Positions 1-7,667 of a DNA stretch of 34,808 nt are shown one piece after another. The DNA is from Streptomyces minutiscleroticus (GTDB lineage Bacteria > Actinomycetota > Actinomycetes > Streptomycetales > Streptomycetaceae): contig NZ_BMVU01000060.1 of the NCBI RefSeq assembly GCF_014650875.1, forward strand, positions 1 through 34,808, in the 5' to 3' direction. How positions within the stretch are numbered: position 1 is the stretch's first letter; the number at the start of each line of letters is the position of its first letter. Below the pieces are notes generated by a model. That model had not been told where the DNA came from. It searched no databases and was given only the letters and a program-made list of their open reading frames with translations. Both the position numbers and the translations under genes were made by a program.

Positions 1-141
1 AAGAACAGTGGGTTCTTCCCCACTCGGCGGATCAGAGGCAGGGGCAGGCATGGTCAGAACGCTTTCCGCATCGTCGGTGTCAGCGACCGCAACCGGAAGA
101 AGCACGCACGGGGACTGGGTGGAGACCACCCGGCCACGCAC
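1..141 (-). CDS. Possible N-terminus of an unidentified protein, cut by window edge
   Basis: An open minus-strand frame runs from a GTG at 141 (or an ATG at 51) off the left edge of the window. The visible part is about 47 residues, acidic and rich in Ala, Pro and Ser towards the edge, with no domain I recognise. TATAG-like motifs (forward strand 147-160) lie just upstream of the GTG. The ATG at 51 has only a weak GGAAAG-type ribosome site. Plus-strand frames are also open here, so the coding strand is uncertain. Confidence 0.25.
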   Translation of the reverse strand, partial: MRGRVVSTQSPCVLLPVAVADTDDAESVLTMPAPASDPPSGEEPTVL

Positions 142-374
142 TGACCTATAGCTATGTCTACTCGCCCCCGCACCCGTCCGCCAGACCCCCGTCCCGTCAC
201 GGTGCGAGACCGCCTCACGGCCACCCCAGGGCGAAGTACCGGACCGGCTGTCCATGCGCGGCACGTCTGTACGGCGTAGCGGAGTCCGTGGCACGTTGCG
301 GGTGCTGTTCATGCCCGTACGGCGCCAGCGTGAAAACAGCGTCCCAGACGCCTCGGCCGGCCTTCCCCGCTCTC

Positions 375-1729
375 TCAAGCGGTCCGCAGGGCCGGGTCCC
401 GACCGGTAAGCCGCCGACGCCAACCGCACCACCGGAACGCGGCACCCGCGGACCGCACTCGGCATCCACCGCACAGGCAGTCCTCGAAGGCGTTCCGCTC
501 CCGGCCGAAGTAGCGGCCAGGTCCGAGCAAGGCCTCGGCGATCGCGCAGTGCAGCCCGGGGACGTCCGTGACGAACCGGCCGTCGAGATGGTACTCGCCG
601 CCGGAGCGGTCCGGTCGTGACGCGGGCACCCGCCAGGCACGGGTGGTGAGGTCGAGCCAAGCGGCCCTGCCCTGCGAGTCGTACGGCGCCCACGTGTTGG
701 GGGCTGTTGGCGGGCCCTGATACCACTCCGCCCAGATCGAGCGGGCCGCCGACGATGGTCGATCGGCGCCACCATCGGTGAGGGTGATGTCTTCCAGCCC
801 ATCGCCGAGCACGGACGGGCGCGCTCCGGTGATGGCCAGGCCCACGGGGCGCGAGGCCATCACAGCGCCATGGCGATCCAGTACCAGGAGGTCGGCCCAG
901 CCCCGTGTCCACCGGCGTGGTCGCTGAGTCCCTACCAGAAGTGGCTCCGTAGCCTCGCAGCCGATCAGCTCCATCGGGACGGGGGCCGCGTCCGCTCGCG
1001 GCTTGAACAAGCCGTCCACAGCGGAGCACCGGCCTGCACTTGCAGCAGCGACCGCCGTTCCCGCGAAAAGCTCGAAGCGTGGTGTCGCAGGCATCTCGAA
1101 GAAGCTCTCCTCGTTCCTGACGCCGGCACCGAGCACAATGTCGTACCGCGCCGGGTCGCCGGGGTGGGGCTGATGGGCCACCACGACCGCATCGACGAGA
1201 GTCCACCACTGCACGGGCTGCTCGTCGTCCCAGACCTCGACGCACACGTCGCCCAGCCCCCGAAACGAGACGCCGGGCTCGGCCAGGACCTCGCTCAGGA
1301 GACCGTCGGGGCTGTATCCGCGGAGGGTGAGGATCTCCCGTGGCGGCGGGACCGGGTCGACGAACACCCTTCGACGCCCGCCCACCTCCCCCAGAGCTGT
1401 TCCACGCCGTCTTCGTCCTCCTGGACCAGGAGGTGCTTCACCGGGAAGCCCCGATCCCACCGAGCGTGATCTGTGATGCGCACCCAACCCCCGAACATGT
1501 GAGCAACCTTCTCGCCTACGATACGGACCCTCCCGGCCGGGGCCAGGAAGGGGACGGGCTCCCGAGTTCGGCCACGTCTCGTCGACAGCGCCCGGATCAC
1601 GTAGGGGCCGCAGGCCGCCGGGCAGCTCCGGCAGCTGATGCTGTCGCAGGTCAGCGCCGGGGCGTGCCGGCCATAGCCGCGGGCACGGTCGCCGGTGATG
1701 CCCGCGGCTGCGTCCGCCGTCAGCTCCAC
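375..1729 (-). pseudogene. Frameshifted hypothetical gene ending in a barstar-like domain
   Basis: This reads as one gene in two frames. The first part starts at GTG 1729, contains a short Cys cluster (CDSISCRSC), and is coherent to about 1365. The reading then continues sensibly in another frame down to 375. The last ~60 residues of the second part resemble barstar, the intracellular inhibitor of barnase-type RNases: HLDGRFVTDVPGLHCAIAEA, then GPGRYFGRERNAFEDCL, matching the conserved 'LDG..I.d...f....a...pgyFG.n.dA..DCL' pattern. After DCLCGG the sequence no longer looks like barstar and another frame may take over, so the C-terminus is probably damaged. Streptomyces often carry barstar-like proteins fused to other domains. 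No barnase-like gene lies next to it. The shift near 1365 is inferred from reading coherence; a sequencing error is the alternative. Confidence 0.5.
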
Positions 1730-1744
1730 GGTGAGGGCGGCCTC

Positions 1745-2095
1745 TCATGGTCCGGGGCGGGGTACTGCAGATGCTTTCGTCGTCGAGGTCCGGGCGGGAA
1801 AGCAACTCGAGCACCCGAAGCAGAAGGACACGGGTTCGGATTCGCCGGCCAGGCGAACGTGATGGATGAGGGTGTACTCCCCGCACTGAGAACAGGCGCC
1901 GACGTGACTGCCGGAGTCGGATGGGCTGAGGAGGTATGCGTGGACCACCATTTCCTCGACGGTCGCGCACAGGCCGCAGAAGTAGCAGTGATTGTTCTCC
2001 CCGTCGGCGACCATCGCCAGCTGGTCGCCGCGGCCTGCCTGGCAGCCCGGGTTGCAAGCCGTCCAAACTCGATCCATGCCGGTCGGACCGGTCAT
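1745..2095 (-). CDS. Small Cys-rich, zinc-ribbon-like hypothetical protein
   Basis: This is a 116-residue protein from ATG 2095 with strong GC3 bias. It carries four clustered Cys groups (CNPGC, CYFCGLC, CSQC, CFGCSSC), the pattern of paired zinc ribbons, so structural zinc binding is likely. I do not recognise the family. It ends 15 bp before the GTG of the barstar-like gene and both run leftward, so the two may have been co-transcribed. Its start lies only 11 bp from the divergent acetyltransferase pseudogene at 2107, so the promoters overlap or the acetyltransferase side is decayed. Confidence 0.55.
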   Translation of the reverse strand: MTGPTGMDRVWTACNPGCQAGRGDQLAMVADGENNHCYFCGLCATVEEMVVHAYLLSPSDSGSHVGACSQCGEYTLIHHVRLAGESEPVSFCFGCSSCFPARTSTTKASAVPRPGP

Positions 2096-2106
2096 AAGTT
2101 CATGCC

Positions 2107-2533
2107 ATGACGACCGTTGACGACATGGGTTACGAGTTCCGCACTGCCCGGCCCGAGGACAAGGTGGCCGTCACCGAGAACGGGTTCGCCCTCCAGGAAA
2201 TCCCGGTGGACCCGCCCATCCACAAGGTCTTCCCAGCCGAGAACACCGACGACTCCGATGCCCCCGCGGTCGAGCGGGAAACGAACAGCCGCACCTTCGT
2301 CGCCGTCGGCACCGACGGCATTCTGGCAGGCTTCGCCACTGTCTCCTACGCTTCGTGGAACCGACGGCTGGCCATCGAGGACATCGAAATCGCTCCGGCA
2401 CATCGAGGTCGGGGCGTCGGCCGCGCCCTGATCGGCCACGCCGCCGAGTTGGCCGGTGAGTCCGGTGACGCTCTACGACGGCACACCCTCATCGGGCGAA
2501 CAAGCCCTCTACATGAGCATGCCCTGCCCTTGA
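2107..2533 (+). pseudogene. Streptothricin acetyltransferase-like GNAT gene, internally deleted
   Basis: The first ~118 codons from ATG 2107 closely follow streptothricin N-acetyltransferases, GNAT enzymes of about 190 residues that inactivate streptothricin by acetylating its beta-lysine moiety with acetyl-CoA. Visible signatures are SRTFVAVGTDG, a WNRRLAIEDIEIAP strand and the acetyl-CoA pyrophosphate loop HRGRGVG. The family's C-terminal motif LYDGTPSSGEQALYMSMPCP occurs at 2469-2530, stop 2531-2533, but in another frame. About 33 residues normally between these parts (strand beta5 and the catalytic end) are missing. The junction sits at a direct repeat ccggtga (2453-2459 and 2462-2468), which suggests slippage or microhomology deletion. 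About 17 residues also appear missing near residue 15 compared with the family as I remember it. The product should be inactive. Confidence 0.8.
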
Positions 2534-2622
2534 GCAGCCTGCTGACGGCTGACGGCGAAGGCCCGTACGTCGTCCGGCGCGACCGTCATCCCCTTGGGAA
2601 ACGTGACCGTGAGGGTGGGGAA

Positions 2623-2935
2623 TTATCTGATGCCGAACCCACGGTTACTGTCCTTCGCCCAGCCGTCCACGACCTTCAGCCAGGCGGCGGGAAGGACTCC
2701 CAGGCCGACCTCGCCCTTGATCGGATTACCGGCGCTGTCCTTCAGCTCGTTGCCGTGGGAGTCCTTGACGTGCGAATTCCCTACCTCTTGGTTGATGACC
2801 ACGCTGAGGCCCCGGAGCGGCGATCAGCACAGACGCCTCCGGCTCCAAGGACTGACGGCCATTCGCTTGGGTGCCGACAAACCAACTGCTGCGGAGACCT
2901 TCAACGGCTTCAACAACACTGGACCTTTTAATCCT
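2623..2935 (-). pseudogene. Unidentified coding remnant, C-terminal fragment with frameshift
   Basis: The minus strand ends in a convincing C-terminus (VGLGVLPAAWLKVVDGWAKD, then a few residues to stop TAA at 2623-2625) with Streptomyces codon use. Upstream the reading moves to another frame (VGTQANGRQSLEPEASVLIA) near 2810, giving a frameshift. No start codon with a ribosome site is visible. Local GC drops around 2920-2960. I do not recognise the family. Confidence 0.4.
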
Positions 2936-3349
2936 TTTCAAAACGATTTGGCCGGGCAACCGAGAATGATCGGCCGGACAGGCCCGGTGGGCGGTCAAGG
3001 ACGGCGACGTCCACGCCTGACTCTGGAAGCTCGCCCTGGACGCCCTCGACTCCACCGAATGAGCCTGCACAGCGATCGCACCACCCCACAGGCCGGGGCG
3101 GCGCCTCACCTCACGAAAAACAGGAAAGGCGCCGCCTCACGGCGCGGGCCCGGCCGCGCTACGCGAACCGGGCCCTCAGAGGTCGACTGGTGAAGAGGCA
3201 GTTTCCTGACCCTGCGCTGTTCGTAAGCCGCGTCCCAATCTTTGCTGCACATGATCAGTGCCGGTCAGGGACGCGGCCCTCCGCGTAATGAGGACCTGGT
3301 GCTGGTCGTGGTCACCGCGGACGCGGTTCATCGGCTGGCTGGTACGGAG
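2936..3349. other. Gene-free stretch
   Basis: No convincing gene. A plus-strand reading near 2990-3060 looks protein-like but is broken by two in-frame stops. GC-rich dyads occur around 3127-3165. An inverted repeat (gccgcgtccc 3227-3236, gggacgcggc 3268-3277, 31-nt spacer) lies downstream of the PP2C gene on the minus strand. It could be a weak terminator or the trace of a small mobile element. Confidence 0.4.
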
Positions 3350-3373
3350 CTATTGGCTGGCTGGTACGGAGCT
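3333..3373. repeat. 19-bp direct repeat at the 3' end of the PP2C gene
   Basis: ggctggctggtacggagct occurs at 3333-3351 and again at 3355-3373, a 22-bp period. The right copy encodes the last residues of the phosphatase and the left copy lies over and past its stop codon. It looks like a small tandem duplication. Confidence 0.8.
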
Positions 3374-4192
3374 GTCGAGCAGGCAGAGGATGGCGGTTGA
3401 GTCGTCGCTGGCCTTGTAGCGGGGCCAGCGTTCTCCGCTCGGATCGGATGTTTCTGCTTGCCGGACGCGTGCGATGACGGCCTCGGGTCCCTTCGTCTCC
3501 AGCAGATCCAGCAAGCCGGCCCAGTCGGTGAGTCCGTAGTCCTCGACGAGGCAGGAGGCTCCGTCGCTCAGGATGGCCGCGCGGGTGACCTCCGACCGCG
3601 GTACCGCGCCTGTCACGGCGTTGTAGGCCGCCGCGGGGTTCGTCGCGGCCACCCAGTAGCCGGCGGGGACGTTGCGGTGGGGGCGCTGGGCCGCGACGAG
3701 CTGGCTGACGGCCTGTCGGTGTGCGGCGGTTCCGATGCGGTGGCGGGTGGTCTCCTTGTGCTCGTGCTGGGCGTAGCCGTCGGCGCGCAGGTCGGTGAAA
3801 GTTTTCAGCCCGCCGGGTCCGTCGAGCAGGATGACGGAGTCGAAGAGGGACAGGTGGTCGACGGTGTCGGGTCCTTCGCGCAGCAGCGCCACGGAGCACG
3901 AAGGCGTTCCCGGGTGGGTCAGGTCGCAGGTGTCGTGGTGGAGGTCGGCGACGCGGGTGATGGCCTCGGCCACGCAGTCGGCCAGCGGATCTTCCGGCCG
4001 GCATGTTGCTTCACGTAGCAGATGCGTGCCCAGCTGGCTGACGAACCAGGGTGTTCCGTGGATGCAGCCGGATCCGAGTTCGGGCGGCGAGGTCAGTCCG
4101 TCCAGGACGAGTGCGACTTGCGGGCCGGCGGCGAGGAAGTCTTCGTTGGGCTTGTGCACCGAGCCCGCGTGGGAGGCGAATGTCACGCGCAT
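3350..4192 (-). CDS. PP2C-like (PPM-fold) protein phosphatase
   Basis: A 280-residue protein from ATG 4192, with AAGGGA about 8 nt upstream. It has the spaced acidic motifs of PPM/PP2C phosphatases, which use two metal ions to dephosphorylate Ser/Thr: NEDF near the N-terminus, LVLDGLT around residue 30, AAILSDGAS around residue 208, and KASDDSTAIL near the C-terminus. The first DG motif lacks the usual following Gly, so catalytic competence is likely but not certain. It has no membrane segment or sensor domain and is probably cytoplasmic. It starts 23 bp after the stop of the GntR gene, so the two form an operon. The stop lies at a 19-bp duplication. Confidence 0.75.
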   Translation of the reverse strand: MRVTFASHAGSVHKPNEDFLAAGPQVALVLDGLTSPPELGSGCIHGTPWFVSQLGTHLLREATCRPEDPLADCVAEAITRVADLHHDTCDLTHPGTPSCSVALLREGPDTVDHLSLFDSVILLDGPGGLKTFTDLRADGYAQHEHKETTRHRIGTAAHRQAVSQLVAAQRPHRNVPAGYWVAATNPAAAYNAVTGAVPRSEVTRAAILSDGASCLVEDYGLTDWAGLLDLLETKGPEAVIARVRQAETSDPSGERWPRYKASDDSTAILCLLDSSVPASQ

Positions 4193-4215
4193 GGTCTGGT
4201 CCCTTGTCGGTTGCT

Positions 4216-4962
4216 TCAGGGCTGCGTCGGTCCTTGGTCGTGCTGTACGTCGAACGTCACATCGAGCGCATACCGGTCGCCGATGTACCTGGACTCCGTG
4301 AACTCGAGCGGGTCTCCGTTCTGGTCGAGGATGAGGCGCTGCTCGACGAGCAGGGCCACCCCCGGCTCGACTTCGAGCAGCTCGGCTTCCAGATCGCCGG
4401 CGTTGCCGGCGGACAGCGAGGCGTGTCCGATGGTGGGCACGAATCCCAGGTCGGCCAGCGCCTCATGGAGCGACTCGTTGGCCAGGTCGCAGTCCAGCAG
4501 CCCCGCTGCGGTGGTGGGGAAGGCGGAGCGCTCCAGGGCGATGGGAACGGCGTCGGCCAGCCGCACCCGCGTGATGGCCACGACCTGGTCCCCCGGTTCG
4601 AGCCTGAGCCGGGCGAGCTCGATCTGCCTGGCCGCCCGCGTCTGGCTGCTGACGATCCTGGAGGAGGGGCGCCTGCCTTGCGCCCGCATCTCCTGGCTGA
4701 ACCTGACCAGACTGTCGGCGCGCCTTCGGGTGGGCGGCGTGGCCACGAAAGTGCCCCGGCCGGGCTCACGGTAGACGAGGCCGTCGGCGACCAGCCGCAC
4801 GACCGCTGCACGCGCCGTCATGCGGCTGACCCCGAACTCCTTCGCGAGCTCGGACTCGGAGGGCAGGGCATCGTGCGGCTGGAGATCGGCGATCCGGGCC
4901 CTCAGAGCCTGCTCGATCGTGTAATAGCGGGGCGCGAAATCAGGGTGAGCATGATTGGTCAC
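4216..4962 (-). CDS. GntR-family regulator, HutC/UTRA subfamily
   Basis: A 248-residue protein starting at GTG 4962. Residues ~12-75 form the GntR winged helix (LPSESELAKEFGVSRMTARA, then GLVYREPGRGTFVA). The rest is a UTRA effector domain typical of regulators of sugar or amino-acid uptake (ITRVRLADAVPIALERSAF, HASLSAGNAGDLEAELLEV). There is no ribosome site before the GTG, but a TATAGA motif ends about 8 nt upstream, which suggests a leaderless transcript. It is the first gene of an operon with the PP2C phosphatase and diverges from the SemiSWEET gene. Operator-like dyads in both promoters suggest autoregulation and control of the transporter. Confidence 0.88.
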   Translation of the reverse strand: MTNHAHPDFAPRYYTIEQALRARIADLQPHDALPSESELAKEFGVSRMTARAAVVRLVADGLVYREPGRGTFVATPPTRRRADSLVRFSQEMRAQGRRPSSRIVSSQTRAARQIELARLRLEPGDQVVAITRVRLADAVPIALERSAFPTTAAGLLDCDLANESLHEALADLGFVPTIGHASLSAGNAGDLEAELLEVEPGVALLVEQRLILDQNGDPLEFTESRYIGDRYALDVTFDVQHDQGPTQP

Positions 4963-4964
4963 GC

Positions 4965-4985
4965 AACCAGTCTATACAACTAGTT
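4965..4985 (-). promoter_or_regulatory. Promoter and operator-like site of the GntR gene
   Basis: On the minus strand ctagttgtatagactggttg precedes the GTG start. TATAGA has -10 spacing for a leaderless start. It sits inside TTGTATAGAC, a half-dyad similar to HutC-type operators and to the TGTATATACA dyad at 5145-5154. Inferred from sequence only. Confidence 0.5.
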
Positions 4986-5139
4986 CAGATGGTGACCAGT
5001 AGTCGCCTGCTCCGCCGACCAATAGGCGTTCCTGCGCCACCGCACCATGGCCTACGGTCGTCGGCACCCCGTGCCGGCCGGACGAGATGACGCCTGGCCG
5101 ACGGCGAGTTCCAGCTGGATGCGGGAGCTGGAACGCCCC

Positions 5140-5168
5140 TTGACTGTATATACAACCATCCCGATATC
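5140..5168 (+). promoter_or_regulatory. Promoter with TGTATATACA operator for the SemiSWEET gene
   Basis: TTGACT (5140-5145) and GATATC (5163-5168) are separated by exactly 17 nt, as expected for a -35/-10 pair. The perfect palindrome TGTATATACA (5145-5154) lies at the start of the spacer and resembles HutC/UTRA regulator operators, so a bound repressor would block RNA polymerase. The divergent GntR regulator is the obvious candidate. Confidence 0.6.
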
Positions 5169-5242
5169 GTGGCCGGGCATCTCGCAAAGGACGAAGTTCC
5201 CGTCCGACCGCAATAGGCGCTGCGCGCCCCAGAAGGGACAAT

Positions 5243-5608
5243 ATGATCGTTCTAGGACTCGTCGCGGGCACCCTGACCACGTGCTGCTGGCTGCCGCAGT
5301 TGCTCAAGTCGTGGCGCACACGCTCGACGGCGGACTTCTCCTGGCTCTACCTCGCGGTCTTCGGCACCGGTGTCACCCTCTGGATGATCTACGGACTCCT
5401 GAAACGCGACATCGCCATCGCTATGACCAACACTCTGACCCTGGCTCTGGCTCTTGTAGTGGTCGGGTTGAAGGTCCGGATCGACCTCCTGCCTCCCCGC
5501 GGCCGGTCTCGTACCGAAATCTCAGCCAGCCGCTCTCTGCGCCCGAGCACGCTTCCGGCTGACGCGAAAGACGTCCGTAACGGGAAGACCGGCGCTGTGG
5601 AGCTCTGA
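5243..5608 (+). CDS. SemiSWEET-type sugar transporter (PQ-loop)
   Basis: A 121-residue protein from ATG 5243, with GGGA 4 nt upstream. The first ~85 residues form three transmembrane helices with a PQ motif in helix 1 (TCCWLPQLLKSW) and STADFSWLYLAVFG leading into helix 2, the signature of bacterial SemiSWEETs. These dimerise to move small sugars down their gradient. The ~35-residue C-terminal tail is polar, longer than usual and probably cytoplasmic. The promoter carries a candidate GntR operator. The TGA stop (5606-5608) directly abuts the stop of the convergent tpg gene. Confidence 0.85.
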   Translation: MIVLGLVAGTLTTCCWLPQLLKSWRTRSTADFSWLYLAVFGTGVTLWMIYGLLKRDIAIAMTNTLTLALALVVVGLKVRIDLLPPRGRSRTEISASRSLRPSTLPADAKDVRNGKTGAVEL

Positions 5609-6142
5609 TCAGTTCCGGCACTCGAGTCGTCGCGAGTACGCGCAGGCAGGCTGGCGGTGGCGGAAGTACAGCTCGCCCAAGCCCTCCGCGGCGATCTCGC
5701 GCAGCTGCTGCTCGCTGCCGCCGGCGGCCTGGACGTCGAGGAAGCGGGCCGCGTAGTCCGCGGGCAGCGCGACGGTGAGGTCGCGCACCCGGGCGTCGTT
5801 GCTGGAGCCAGGTGCGGCGGTGAAGCCGCGCCGGGCCCGGGTGTGGATCACGATGCCGCCCGTGGTCGACGCGCGGCGCCGGGCGGCCGCCCGCACCCGC
5901 GGCTGCCAACGGGCGCGCACCGCCTCCTGAAGGCGCTGGGCAAGGTCCGCGCGCGGCCGCTTGATCTGGTCTTTCACGTAGCGCTCGACGGTGCGCCGGG
6001 AGATGCCCAGCGCGGCGGCCGCGGCGCGGGTGCCCTTGAGCTGCTTGACCAGGTAGCGCATCTGCGCACCGCCCGATCTCGGGATGGGACGGGTGAACGC
6101 CTGGTGCACGGCCCGCTCCAGGCCGTCTCCGGTGATGCCCAT
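5609..6142 (-). CDS. tpg: Telomere terminal protein (Tpg family)
   Basis: A 177-residue protein from ATG 6142 with AAGGAG 8 nt upstream. It follows the Tpg family, proteins covalently attached to the 5' ends of linear Streptomyces replicons that prime telomere end-patching. Landmarks are the N-terminal MGITGDGLERAVHQAFTRP, the helix-turn-helix ALGISRRTVERYVKDQIKRP, the WQPRVRA segment, RRGFTAAPGSSNDARVRDLT, and EQQLREIAAEGLGELYF. The family normally has ~185 residues and an acidic tail; here the end after ELYF is short and basic, so the C-terminus is probably altered. No tap partner, usually just upstream, is present; a Cys-rich remnant and an EF-hand gene occupy that place. The stop abuts the convergent SemiSWEET stop (TGA|TCA). 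Confidence 0.85.
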   Translation of the reverse strand: MGITGDGLERAVHQAFTRPIPRSGGAQMRYLVKQLKGTRAAAAALGISRRTVERYVKDQIKRPRADLAQRLQEAVRARWQPRVRAAARRRASTTGGIVIHTRARRGFTAAPGSSNDARVRDLTVALPADYAARFLDVQAAGGSEQQLREIAAEGLGELYFRHRQPACAYSRRLECRN

Positions 6143-6259
6143 GCGGGGATCTCCTTCCTTGATCGCCTGTACGGGCCGCTGAGCGCCGCACTGATCAACC
6201 GGCGGGTACTCCGCCGGAACGGCGATCGTCGGCGAGAGGGGCGCTCAGCGGCTCTTTCG

Positions 6260-6555
6260 GGTGCCTGGGCAGTTAGAACGGGGGCGGTGGACGCTTGTGC
6301 GTCGAGCATCGCGGCCGCTTCCGCCCGCTCTCCGTCGCCCAGTGCGGCCACGGCCGCTACCTGTGCTGCCCAGTCCGCGTCGCGCTTTGCGCGGTCCTGC
6401 TCCGCCTTTACCCGGCACTTCCCGCGCACCCCGAGGGTCTGCACGGGCCTGCCGCACGGAACGTTGCAGCCAGGGCAGGCGCCTTCCTCAGCAGGCGTGT
6501 GCTTGCTCTTTCGGTGGTACTCATCCAGACGGCATCCGTCGCAGGTTCCGCCGTT
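6260..6555 (-). pseudogene. Cys-rich reading frame upstream of tpg, no clear start
   Basis: The minus strand upstream of tpg encodes a protein-like stretch with two CxxC knuckles (TCDGCRLDEYHRK, then ACPGCNVPCGRPVQTLG) and an alanine-rich helical part (DWAAQVAAVAALGDGERAEA). This looks like a zinc-binding head with a helical tail. No ATG or GTG lies in frame between the stem-loop at 6569-6620 and the Cys motifs; a GTG at 6444 would leave the knuckles out. The frame has no clear end before tpg. It may be a truncated gene that once preceded tpg. Family not recognised. Confidence 0.35.
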
Positions 6556-6568
6556 TTCCAGCCTGGTG

Positions 6569-6620
6569 CCGCCCCGGTCTCGGCCAATTCCCGACCGGGC
6601 ACTGGCCGAGACCGGGGCGG
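6569..6620. terminator. 18-bp perfect inverted repeat, probable terminator
   Basis: Arms ccgccccggtctcggcca (6569-6586) and its exact complement (6603-6620) flank a 16-nt loop. It lies 7 bp beyond the stop of the EF-hand gene on the minus strand, which fits a rho-independent terminator for that gene without the T-run often missing in Streptomyces. Confidence 0.7.
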
Positions 6621-6626
6621 GTAGAT

Positions 6627-7178
6627 TCAGACGCGGCCGAAGAACAGGCTGCCCGGGGCGTCGGGGTCGTTGGAGAGGTAGTGCTCGCGTACCGCGCGGA
6701 TGAACTCGTAACGCGAGATCGCGCCGTCCCCGTCGATGTCCAGCTTGGTGAACATGTCCATCGCGTCGACCGCGTCACTGCGCAGCACGTCGCGCAGGAA
6801 GCGGGCGAACTCGTCGGCGCTGATCTCGTTGTCGTCGTTGGTGTCCAGGACGTCGAAGATGGCGTGGCCGCCGCCCTCGGTGACGTTCAGGCGGCTGGTG
6901 TCGACAACCGCGAGGCGGTTGGCCACAACGAACTGGTCCTTGGTGAGCCGGTCGCTGTCCACGCCCGCGTGCCGCAGCAGTTCCAGCCAGTAGATCTGAG
7001 TGAAGGTCTGCAGGGACCGGGCCTTGCGGTCGTTTTTGTCGAGGCGGTAGGCCTGGATGTAGCGGTCGGCGAGTGCCTGGTAGTCCGACCAGTCCAGGTA
7101 GCCGTCGCGGTTGGCGTCCATCGTGTCGAAGGAACGCTCGAGCTTGATGGTGATGATGTCCCGCGCCGCAGTGGTCAT
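6627..7178 (-). CDS. EF-hand calcium-binding protein, calerythrin-like
   Basis: A 183-residue soluble protein from ATG 7178, with GGAGGG ~9 nt upstream. It has three canonical EF-hand loops: DANRDGYLDWSD (residues 21-32), DTNDDNEISADE (112-123) and DIDGDGAISRYE (147-158), each with acidic residues at positions 1, 3, 5 and 12 or close equivalents. The region between the first two loops (residues ~60-75) is a degenerate hand without a ligand set. This is the layout of calerythrin and the sarcoplasmic-type EF-hand proteins of Streptomyces, thought to buffer or sense cytoplasmic Ca2+. It appears monocistronic, with a strong stem-loop just after the stop. Confidence 0.88.
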   Translation of the reverse strand: MTTAARDIITIKLERSFDTMDANRDGYLDWSDYQALADRYIQAYRLDKNDRKARSLQTFTQIYWLELLRHAGVDSDRLTKDQFVVANRLAVVDTSRLNVTEGGGHAIFDVLDTNDDNEISADEFARFLRDVLRSDAVDAMDMFTKLDIDGDGAISRYEFIRAVREHYLSNDPDAPGSLFFGRV

Positions 7179-7667
7179 GCGCCGAATCCCTCCGTGATCT
7201 TGCTTGGTGGTCCCTCACAGCATGGGGCCAACACCACAGGAAGAAACACGGAAGCCTGCATATGCCACCCGATTTGGTGATCATCCCCCACAGCACACCC
7301 CGCACCGCCACCCACACCTCGTTCTGTGCGGTCCGCCCGGCGCGCGGCAGGCGTCCGGCCGAGGCTTGCCGTCCCCTGCCGGATACCTGCCCCGTGCCGG
7401 ACAGCCCCGTCCTGCGGTGCCGTGGCCGGCCCCTCGGAGGGAACCGGCCACGGCGCGTCACCACCACGCGCGCACGAGCCGAGAGAACCGCACCGTGCTC
7501 CCTTGCGTCTCTCCGCGCCGTGCGGCTCCATACGCGGCCAACAGGGTGAACAAGCAGCCAGCCCCCGGGCGAGGAGAAGCGGCCGGAGCATGACCGGATC
7601 CGACCGCGTCTCCTGGCCGCTCATGACCGACGGCGTCTGTCCCGTGCGGGCGACGCGACGGGCACGG
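7179..7667. other. Gene-free stretch between EF-hand gene and small membrane gene
   Basis: No reading frame here has a convincing start, domain or codon pattern; the open frames are GC artefacts. It holds the EF-hand gene's promoter region and a stem-loop at 7419-7454. Confidence 0.5.
7419..7454. terminator. 11-bp inverted repeat, probable terminator
   Basis: gccgtggccgg (7419-7429) pairs exactly with ccggccacggc (7444-7454) around a 14-nt loop. It lies about 215 bp downstream of the small membrane gene on the minus strand. Confidence 0.45.

Noticed and set aside
6569..6620. Replicon telomere
   Set aside because: Only one palindrome is present and coding sequence continues on both sides; a terminator explains it better.
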